DNA from: Bacteriovoracaceae bacterium
Lineage (GTDB): Bacteria; Bdellovibrionota; Bacteriovoracia; Bacteriovoracales; Bacteriovoracaceae
Direction: 5' to 3'
Length of the DNA stretch: 5,858 bases
Assembly: GCA_023151145.1 (NCBI GenBank)
Contig: JAKLJM010000157.1
Span: 1-5,858, forward strand
Part shown: piece after piece, positions 1 to 5,049 of the stretch
How the letters are laid out: each line of letters starts with the position of its first letter
Position numbering within the stretch: position 1 is the first letter of the stretch
The notes under the pieces: model-generated
Seen by the model: the letters and a program-made list of their open reading frames with translations, nothing else
What the model was told of the DNA's origin: nothing
Databases searched by the model: none
Made by a program: the position numbers and the translations under genes

Positions 1-392
1 ATTGATTTGGTTTTGGTTTTGACGTATTGAAATAATGCTGTTCTTTTTAGAGGGTCAATGGTGAGTATTTCACTCAAGTGAAAATCATCCATTGGATCAA
101 TACATGAAGTAACAATTGTTTCTTTTTGTATAAAGTTTTCTGAGGATTTAAAAATAACTCTTTCTAGTGCCTTACATGTAGGAATCGTGCCTGCAGGAAT
201 TTCTTTTTTTGTTACCGAAAAATCATACTCTATTTTATCAAAAATGACCTTTTTATTTATTTCATCATACTTCAGTTCTCCCGCAGGACATTCCACAGGA
301 CCTGAAACCAAATGAAGATATTCATTTCCCATGGCATATGTTAGCTGAAATGAAGAAGACAAAATAATGACAATGGCAAAAAGTGATTTCAT
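1..392 (-). CDS. Small exported protein of unknown function, 3' end beyond the window
   Basis: An open frame reads from ATG at 390-392 to the left window edge without a stop, giving 130 complete codons. Seen: residues 1-20 look like a classical signal peptide, with Lys2, a hydrophobic core at about 4-17 and a likely cut after Tyr-Ala at 20. The mature part is hydrophilic and has three cysteines (35, 73, 97), two of them in Cys-Pro or Thr-Cys-Lys contexts after short Pro-Ala-Gly motifs (36-38, 66-68). There is no lipobox cysteine, so it is probably periplasmic or secreted. The start lies 3 bp after the asnB stop, and a weak GGA sits about 9 bases upstream of it, so it is probably co-transcribed with asnB. 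I recognise no family. The coding call is firm because of the signal peptide, the long stop-free frame and the tight spacing; the function is unknown. Confidence 0.8.
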   Translation of the reverse strand, partial: MKSLFAIVIILSSSFQLTYAMGNEYLHLVSGPVECPAGELKYDEINKKVIFDKIEYDFSVTKKEIPAGTIPTCKALERVIFKSSENFIQKETIVTSCIDPMDDFHLSEILTIDPLKRTALFQYVKTKTKS

Positions 393-395
393 CAC

Positions 396-1970
396 TTATT
401 TTCCACTTGCACCATAATTGGGCAAGACTCTAGCACTTGGATCTAATACATCACAATTTTGCCAAGTTCTATTAGGCATCCAAAAGTCTGGTATAAGCTT
501 CTCTTTTCCTTTAAAACACTCTTCAAAAATTTCACGATAAAAAAGTGATTCTTTAGTGAATGGTGGACAGTGAGTGTATTGTAGGCATTTCTTTTTAAAC
601 TCATCTTCGGAATAAAGTGTTTCTACATAGGCTTTTATCTCATCAACCATACTATGGCCGACAGCATCTGAGAATGCTGCTTTTTCTCTCCATAAAATAC
701 TATCTGGTAAAAGTTTGGATTCTTTAAAGGCTTCACGTAAAAGAAATTTTCCAACTCCTGTTGTATTCATTTTTAACTTGGGATCGATATGCATCACAAA
801 GCGTACGAAATCTTTATCACTAAAAGGCACTCTCGCCTCTAATGAATGGGCACTTATTGAACGATCTGCTCGAAGAACGTCATAAAGATAAATTTCTCTA
901 ATTCTTTTTTTCGCCTCTTCTTGAAAGGCATCTGCCGTTGGGGCAAAATCGGTATATTTGTATCCAAATAATTCATCCGAAACCTCACCTGTTAGTAAGA
1001 CTTTTATATTTGTTTTTTGGTGAATATATTTACAAACTAAATACATTCCAAGAGATGCTCTAATTGTCGTAATATCCCAAGTCTCTAATTGGAAAATTAC
1101 ATCTTTTAATGAGGCTTTAATTTCATCCCATGTCATGACGACTGATGTATGTTGGGCACCAATATACTCAGCTACAATTTCAGCATATTTGGAATCAATA
1201 GCATCATGTGGCATACCAATGGAAAATGTACGAATAGGTTTTTTTGACATGGATTGAGCGATGGCACACACTAAGCTTGAATCCAACCCTCCGCTCAATA
1301 GAAAACCAACTTCTGCATCTGATTGTAATCTTTTTTCTACTGCTGATGTTAATAGATGCTTTATTCCTCTTTTAATCTCATTTAAATCAGTATGCTTTAC
1401 GCCTCGATCATCTGTTAAATCTAGATAACATTGAATTTTTTCACCATCAAAATAATGGCCTGGTGGAAATGGAAGTACCTTTTCGGCAAAAGTCGTTAGC
1501 GCCTTTGCTTCCGATGCGAACATATATTGACCATTTGCTGAAATGGTATAAAACAGAGGTCTTATTCCCATTGGATCACGAGAAGCTAATAATTTTTTTA
1601 TACGATCATCCCAAATGACAAAGGCAAATTCTCCATCTAAACGAGTGGATAACTCTTTAATTCCCCATTTATGATAAAGCGGTAATAACACTTCACAATC
1701 TGAACTTGATTTAAATGAATGATCGACACATTCATCTTTTAAAGGAAGATAATTATAAATTTCACCATTACAAACGAGTAAATCATTTGATATTTGAAAG
1801 GGTTGATTTCCGGAATGACTTAAATCCATAATCGCTAGACGATGGAAGCCGAAAATGCCGTGGCTAAAAGTAACGATATTGTGGTCATCTGGTCCTCGGT
1901 GAGCAATTGTCTTAAAAGCGCTATCAAAAGTTAATGAATCCATTTTTTCTGTAACTAAAAATCCGCACAT
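396..1970 (-). CDS. asnB: Asparagine synthetase B (glutamine-hydrolysing)
   Basis: Makes asparagine from aspartate, ATP and glutamine in the cytoplasm. The product is 524 residues, slightly shorter than E. coli AsnB (about 554). Seen: an N-terminal Ntn glutaminase domain (about 2-190) with nucleophile Cys2, RGPD at 25-28, NGEIYN at 68-73, SDCE at 90-93 and LDGEFAF at 111-117. The synthetase domain has the ATP PP-loop SGGLDSS at 226-232, LETWDITTIRAS at 295-306, GEVSDELFG at 328-336, a Leu-Glu-Ala-Arg-Val-Pro-Phe segment and a C-terminal WMPN...DPSAR block. Cys2 must be N-terminal after Met removal, so the start is ATG 1970, preceded by GGGAG at 8-base spacing; an in-frame TTG at 1988 and ATG at 1985 would bury it. 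The gene is divergent from asnC, so AsnC control is likely. Odd point: Val replaces the usual Gly in the GEGSDE motif. The family assignment is secure. Confidence 0.96.
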   Translation of the reverse strand: MCGFLVTEKMDSLTFDSAFKTIAHRGPDDHNIVTFSHGIFGFHRLAIMDLSHSGNQPFQISNDLLVCNGEIYNYLPLKDECVDHSFKSSSDCEVLLPLYHKWGIKELSTRLDGEFAFVIWDDRIKKLLASRDPMGIRPLFYTISANGQYMFASEAKALTTFAEKVLPFPPGHYFDGEKIQCYLDLTDDRGVKHTDLNEIKRGIKHLLTSAVEKRLQSDAEVGFLLSGGLDSSLVCAIAQSMSKKPIRTFSIGMPHDAIDSKYAEIVAEYIGAQHTSVVMTWDEIKASLKDVIFQLETWDITTIRASLGMYLVCKYIHQKTNIKVLLTGEVSDELFGYKYTDFAPTADAFQEEAKKRIREIYLYDVLRADRSISAHSLEARVPFSDKDFVRFVMHIDPKLKMNTTGVGKFLLREAFKESKLLPDSILWREKAAFSDAVGHSMVDEIKAYVETLYSEDEFKKKCLQYTHCPPFTKESLFYREIFEECFKGKEKLIPDFWMPNRTWQNCDVLDPSARVLPNYGASGK

Positions 1971-1978
1971 GCCGAGCA

Positions 1979-1983
1979 CTCCC
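1979..1983 (-). promoter_or_regulatory. Shine-Dalgarno sequence deciding the asnB start
   Basis: GGGAG on the minus strand ends 8 bases before ATG 1970. It lies downstream of the alternative ATG at 1985 and the TTG at 1988, so it can serve only the start that places the catalytic cysteine at position 2. Confidence 0.75.
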
Positions 1984-1984
1984 A

Positions 1985-2020
1985 TCAAAAAATTCTACCT
2001 TCTATTTTTACCATGAGCAT
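1985..2020 (-). CDS. Possible 11-codon leader ORF ahead of asnB
   Basis: On the minus strand an ATG at 2018-2020 opens a frame reading MLMVKIEGRIF and stopping at TGA (1985-1987). An AGGA (2029-2032) lies 8 bases upstream of this ATG, a good ribosome-binding arrangement. The stop sits just upstream of the asnB Shine-Dalgarno site. The frame contains no asparagine codons, so it does not fit a classical amino-acid attenuation peptide; at most it could act through ribosome occupancy or coupling. In AT-rich DNA a short ORF with a purine-rich stretch can arise by chance, so this is a weak call. Confidence 0.25.
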   Translation of the reverse strand: MLMVKIEGRIF

Positions 2021-2053
2021 GAATTACTTCCTATATAATAATTATTAAGGTAG
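1995..2053. repeat. 7-bp inverted repeat in the asnB leader
   Basis: CTACCTT at 1995-2001 is the exact reverse complement of AAGGTAG at 2047-2053, with 45 bases between. In the asnB transcript the downstream arm is followed after two bases by a run of six U (1987-1992), an arrangement resembling an attenuator. The long loop and short stem make stable folding uncertain; it could equally be two half-sites for a regulator or chance. Confidence 0.3.
2036..2047. promoter_or_regulatory. 12-bp perfect palindrome, candidate AsnC operator
   Basis: TAATAATTATTA reads identically on both strands and lies almost midway between the two divergent coding starts. It overlaps a TATAAT hexamer on the plus strand (2034-2039). 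An Lrp/AsnC-type dimer could use such a site, but AT-only palindromes are common by chance in DNA of this composition. Confidence 0.3.
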
Positions 2054-2068
2054 TTTTTTATTAAAATG

Positions 2069-2095
2069 ATATTATTTTGAAGAATAATCTATCAA
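2069..2095 (-). promoter_or_regulatory. Candidate asnB promoter
   Basis: On the minus strand TTGATA (2090-2095) could be the -35 hexamer. It is followed either by TAATAT (2069-2074) at 15-base spacing or by TATCAT (2066-2071) at 18-base spacing as the -10. Neither spacing is ideal. The -35 hexamer lies inside the TTGA-N11-TCAA dyad, so a bound regulator would cover it. Transcription from here would give a leader of roughly 90 bases containing the inverted repeat and the leader ORF. Confidence 0.3.
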
Positions 2096-2109
2096 GTTGA
2101 CATTTGTAT

Positions 2110-2114
2110 GAGGA
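2110..2114 (+). promoter_or_regulatory. Shine-Dalgarno sequence deciding the asnC start
   Basis: GAGGA lies 4 bases before ATG 2119. It falls inside the reading frame if translation is assumed to begin at the in-frame TTG at 2104, so it supports ATG 2119 instead. Confidence 0.75.
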
Positions 2115-2118
2115 AAAT

Positions 2119-2580
2119 ATGGAAGAAATTTACCACATTGATAATTTAGACCGGAAAATTCTCTCCTTACTTCAACACGATGGCCGACTACCTTACACCG
2201 ATATTGCTAAAAAATTAACCGTTTCTCCTGGAACCATTCATCAAAGAATTAACAAAATGACTGAGGCGGGAATCATTAAGGGAACACGATTAATTTTAGA
2301 TTATCAACGATTAGGTTTCGATGTCACAACCTTGCTTGGTCTTTATCTTAAAAGTGCGAAAGATTTAAATAAAGTGCTTGAGAAGCTAAAATCGATGAAA
2401 GAAGTAGTCGACGTTTATTACACTACAGGCTCTTACGCACTTATTATTAAAATACATCACAAAACAATTAAAGATTATCACCAATTTTTAGTAGATAAAC
2501 TGCAAAGCATTCCTGAAATTCAATCAACTGAATCCTTTATCTGTTTAGATCAACCCATTGAGCGAGCTCTCTATGTCTAA
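2119..2580 (+). CDS. asnC: AsnC-type transcriptional regulator (Lrp/AsnC family)
   Basis: DNA-binding regulator expected to sense asparagine and control asparagine synthesis. From ATG 2119 the product is 153 residues, nearly the length of E. coli AsnC (152). Seen: an N-terminal winged helix-turn-helix begins with IDNLDRKIL (7-15) and has the recognition segment VSPGTIHQRINKM (35-47). A C-terminal RAM/AsnC ligand domain follows, with LKSAKD at 77-82, YYTTGSY at 100-106 and EIQSTES at 133-139. These blocks match E. coli AsnC closely, including those around the asparagine site, so I assign asnC rather than generic Lrp. AsnC proteins form octamers of dimers that bend DNA. The gene is divergent from asnB, the likely target, and probably autoregulates. 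Its last 8 bases overlap the next gene's start. The start rests on the GAGGA site and family length; an in-frame TTG at 2104 is less likely. Confidence 0.94.
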   Translation: MEEIYHIDNLDRKILSLLQHDGRLPYTDIAKKLTVSPGTIHQRINKMTEAGIIKGTRLILDYQRLGFDVTTLLGLYLKSAKDLNKVLEKLKSMKEVVDVYYTTGSYALIIKIHHKTIKDYHQFLVDKLQSIPEIQSTESFICLDQPIERALYV

Positions 2581-3466
2581 ATCCAATGATCAAAAATTTA
2601 AAAATTTATCTAAATACACTTTCATTCTATTTATTAGTGAAACGGGAATTGGAAGTGTTCTACATGGTTTTAAAATTCCCCTCAGTGGACATCTTCTATC
2701 TTTAAACCAAAGTTTTTGGCTTACAAGACTGACTCTTCAAAACAAAAGAAAAGAAGATAGCAATCATGCTGCCCAAGTTTCAAGCATCCTAAAATCTCTT
2801 TCTCCAACTGGCAAAAAGCTCACTCCAATGCTAGCTATTTCCATGCAAGGCTTTCTCTTTCATCTTCCACTCTATTTTGGAATTAACTCTCTTACTCTGA
2901 TTGTCGCGGGTGTTTTTTTATCACTTTGGGCCTTTATTCAGCCATTGCTCATCTATTTAATGATATTTGGAAAAAGTCTCTTGGATGTTGCTCAGTATTT
3001 CTTAGAAAAACTTAACGAAGTCATTCCCTTTGTACCAAGTGACTTAAGTATCATCCTCTTACTTTTCATTGTCATAAAAATTCTATTTTCAATCTTCGTT
3101 TCTCTATTTGCTCTTAAAATTGATGACCAAAAAGAAAAACAATTCGCAGAAAAAATAGAAAATCAATATTCTATAAGTTTCAATAAACCCAAAAAGGAAA
3201 AGACATTTTTAAAGGGATTATTTTTTGATTTAACTCGTCCTCTTTTTTTGGCAACATTTTCCCTAACAATTCTCTTTTTCTATTTTTCAGAAAGTCACTA
3301 CAGTAAAACGATTTGGTCAACCTTGCGTCCTCTGGCAAGTGCTATCATTATTTTTAGTTTTCTTAGGTTGTATCCCACTGAAAAAATCCTTAAACTATTC
3401 AAAAACGATTCGACTAATAAAAGACTGTTGGAAAATATTTTGAAAAAAATAAAATCAGATTCTTAA
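2573..3466 (+). CDS. Multi-spanning inner-membrane protein of unknown function
   Basis: A 297-residue protein I cannot assign to a named family. Seen: hydrophobic segments at about 86-104, 106-132, 158-181, 223-238 and 250-266, with a less hydrophobic one near 15-33, suggest five or six membrane spans. A charged stretch at 182-214 rich in Lys/Glu is probably cytoplasmic. Two segments look constrained: FKIPLSGHLLSLNQ (33-46) and LSPTGKKLTPMLAISMQG (76-93). The Pro-Leu-Ser-Gly-His-X-Leu-Ser-Leu-Asn stretch after a first helix faintly recalls small integral transport subunits such as ECF S-components, but this is only an impression. ATG 2573 lies inside the asnC stop region (8-base overlap), pointing to translational coupling; an in-frame TTG at 2558 is a less likely start. 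The deacetylase gene follows after 9 bp. Coupling to AsnC suggests a possible role in amino-acid handling; this is inference. Confidence 0.85.
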   Translation: MSKSNDQKFKNLSKYTFILFISETGIGSVLHGFKIPLSGHLLSLNQSFWLTRLTLQNKRKEDSNHAAQVSSILKSLSPTGKKLTPMLAISMQGFLFHLPLYFGINSLTLIVAGVFLSLWAFIQPLLIYLMIFGKSLLDVAQYFLEKLNEVIPFVPSDLSIILLLFIVIKILFSIFVSLFALKIDDQKEKQFAEKIENQYSISFNKPKKEKTFLKGLFFDLTRPLFLATFSLTILFFYFSESHYSKTIWSTLRPLASAIIIFSFLRLYPTEKILKLFKNDSTNKRLLENILKKIKSDS

Positions 3467-3475
3467 AGGAAACAA

Positions 3476-4243
3476 ATGAGGAAATTAAAAATCTTAGTCA
3501 TCTTAAGCATCCTTCTTATTCCTTTGTCTTCACTTCTGGCGCTAGATATAATTGACATTCCCCTATCGCCCAAAAACATATTTAATCTAAATAAAGGAAA
3601 AAAAGAAATCATTATAACAATAGATGATGGTCCAACTCCTGGTGTTACTGACATCATTTTAGATGAACTTAAAAATCAAAACATTCAAGCTGCATTTTTT
3701 GTCATAGGACAAAAGGCAGAAAAAAATCCAGAACTTATGGCGCGTATATCAGACGAAGGCCATATCATAGGAAATCACACACTCACTCATCCGATCTTAA
3801 CAAAACTAGATCCCAGCAATTGGAAACAAATATTAAATGGAGAATTTTTCGGTACTCATCAAAAAATTGAAACCTATTTTAATCAGCAAAGAGAATGGTA
3901 TTTTAGAGCTCCTGGCGGAGCATGGGAAAGTAAACTTGCTCAATACTTAAACCAAGACCCAATCGGTCTTCGTTATCTAGGTCCACTCTATTGGGATATT
4001 GGTGGCGAGATTTTATACAGCAATGGGAAGTATTTAAGCGCAGCAGATTGGGATTGCTGGCGAAAAAATCTCTCCGTCCACCAATGTTTAGAAGGATACA
4101 GCAATGAAACCGTTAAATTTAAAGGCGGAGTCATTCTCTTTCACGATGTCAGGAAAGAAAGTGCTGAACTTATTACTGAGTATATTAAATCATTTAAAAA
4201 ATTAGGTTATTCATTCAAAACTCTAGATGACATTCAACTTTAA
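3476..4243 (+). CDS. Exported polysaccharide deacetylase (CE4/NodB family)
   Basis: Predicted metal-dependent N-deacetylase of acetylated amino sugars, most likely in peptidoglycan, acting outside the inner membrane. Seen: signal peptide at 1-22 (Arg2, Lys3, Lys5, hydrophobic core, cut after Leu-Ala). CE4 motifs in order are TIDDGP at 48-53 (catalytic base Asp50, metal ligand Asp51), HTLTHP at 101-106 (metal ligands His101 and His105), RAPGG at 144-148 with Trp150, and ILFHDV at 220-225 (His223). All core catalytic residues are present. Between motifs 3 and 5 lies an elaborated loop with YWDIGGE (172-178), DWDCW (191-195) and Cys204, so Cys194-Cys204 could form a disulfide. The 255-residue length suits a single-domain secreted CE4 enzyme. 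An AAAGGA (3465-3470) precedes the ATG by 5 bases. Last gene of the asnC operon. Substrate (own wall, prey wall, chitin or exopolysaccharide) cannot be read from sequence. Confidence 0.92.
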   Translation: MRKLKILVILSILLIPLSSLLALDIIDIPLSPKNIFNLNKGKKEIIITIDDGPTPGVTDIILDELKNQNIQAAFFVIGQKAEKNPELMARISDEGHIIGNHTLTHPILTKLDPSNWKQILNGEFFGTHQKIETYFNQQREWYFRAPGGAWESKLAQYLNQDPIGLRYLGPLYWDIGGEILYSNGKYLSAADWDCWRKNLSVHQCLEGYSNETVKFKGGVILFHDVRKESAELITEYIKSFKKLGYSFKTLDDIQL

Positions 4244-4256
4244 TTAAAAAAACATT

Positions 4257-5045
4257 TTAGAGAGTTAATTTTTTATCTCGGGTTTGAATGACTTCTGCCA
4301 TAATACTTATGGCGATTTCGAATGGATCATTACTCCCGATATTAAGTCCTATCGGACAATGAAACTGGGCAATTTGTTCAGGCGTATAATGTAATTTCAT
4401 TAATTCTGATTTCATTAATAGATTTTTTTGTTCACTGCCAATAACGCCTACATATGAAAATTTATTGTAATGAAGGACTTCTTTTAGAATAGGAAAATCT
4501 GTCGAATGCCCCATCGTCACAAGAATCACGTAAGCATTTTCTGGAAGATTATGGACGGTGCTCGGTAAATCTTCAGTACATACTGTTTCTAAATTAGGAC
4601 TTTTAGAAAATTTGTTGATCCATTCTTCTCGTGTGTCATAAACCACCACACGTCCTTTTAACTTCACCAGAAGTGGAACTAGGGCTTGGGCGACATGTCC
4701 TGCACCATAAACCACAAACTGTAATTCCTTTGAACTTTCGACAAATTCAAATAAAAAGGAAACCTCTCCACCGCAGGTCATACCGACATCTCGTTGTAAG
4801 TTCCATTTAACACTAAAAGGTAGGAACTCTTCCTTTGTTATTTTTTCTTTAATGAGCTCTAAACACTTAGCCTCAACCTTTCCCCCTCCCACTGTACCAA
4901 ACACTAAACCATTTTCATCAGCAATGATACGAGCTGCTAAATCTTGGGGAGCGCTTCCTCGAACATCAGCTAGAGTCACAATAGCAAAAGGAGTTACTTT
5001 TTTACTTCGTTCATGGAAAGCTTCAATAAACTCATAATACTTCAT
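4257..5045 (-). CDS. xdhC: XdhC/CoxI-family molybdenum cofactor maturation protein
   Basis: Cytoplasmic chaperone expected to bind molybdenum cofactor, help its sulfuration and insert it into xanthine dehydrogenase; it is not part of the finished enzyme. From ATG 5045 it has 262 residues. Seen: XdhC/CoxI N-terminal domain with GSAP at 30-33, GTVGGGKVE at 50-58 and MTCGG at 89-93 (Cys91). A C-terminal Rossmann-like domain has GAGHVA at 114-119, YDTR at 136-139, TMGHSTD at 177-183, YVGVIGSEQK at 198-207 and PIGLNIG...EIAISIMAE at 231-251. Both expected domains are complete. It lies 4 bp downstream of the xanthine dehydrogenase stop, so the two are co-transcribed. An upstream in-frame ATG at 5084 would overlap that gene by 35 bases and add 13 charged residues with no clear ribosome site; I prefer 5045, though its own ribosome site is also weak. 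The TxGHxxD motif leans towards CoxI/YqeB-like members. Confidence 0.9.
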   Translation of the reverse strand: MKYYEFIEAFHERSKKVTPFAIVTLADVRGSAPQDLAARIIADENGLVFGTVGGGKVEAKCLELIKEKITKEEFLPFSVKWNLQRDVGMTCGGEVSFLFEFVESSKELQFVVYGAGHVAQALVPLLVKLKGRVVVYDTREEWINKFSKSPNLETVCTEDLPSTVHNLPENAYVILVTMGHSTDFPILKEVLHYNKFSYVGVIGSEQKNLLMKSELMKLHYTPEQIAQFHCPIGLNIGSNDPFEIAISIMAEVIQTRDKKLTL

Positions 5046-5049
5046 ATGG

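Larger units (their letters stand above)
1971..2118. promoter_or_regulatory. Divergent asnB/asnC control region
   Basis: This 148-bp, very AT-rich region is the only sizeable non-coding stretch in the window and must hold the promoters of both divergent operons. Within it are a perfect 12-bp palindrome (2036-2047), an imperfect TTGA-N11-TCAA dyad (2077-2095) and AAAAT-N6-ATTTT (2063-2078). Lrp/AsnC proteins bind loosely conserved AT-rich dyads, often several in phase, so these are reasonable operator candidates. That AsnC binds here is inferred from gene arrangement and from the E. coli precedent, where AsnC autoregulates and activates the divergent asparagine synthetase gene asnA. Confidence 0.7.

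Noticed and set aside
2034..2039. Perfect TATAAT on the plus strand
   Set aside because: It could serve asnC, but no acceptable -35 lies 16-18 bases upstream and there is no extended -10 TG; in such AT-rich DNA the hexamer alone is not enough to call a promoter.
2097..2102. Perfect TTGACA hexamer on the plus strand just before asnC
   Set aside because: A matching -10 would fall at or inside the asnC start codon and no good hexamer is there; transcription would begin within the gene.
3463..3657. Minus-strand 64-codon open frame opposite the start of the deacetylase gene
   Set aside because: It lies antisense to the signal peptide and first catalytic motif of a clear gene, has no recognisable domain and no ribosome site worth noting; it is a shadow frame.
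4244..4276. Possible bidirectional terminator at the convergent deacetylase/xdhC junction
   Set aside because: There is an A7 run at 4246-4252 and a T6 run at 4269-4274, but the only stem is AT-only with a bulge and no GC-rich core, so I do not call it.
4852..5037. Plus-strand 61-codon open frame inside xdhC
   Set aside because: It is antisense to conserved XdhC motifs, including GSAP and GTVGGG, and its composition follows from the opposite strand.
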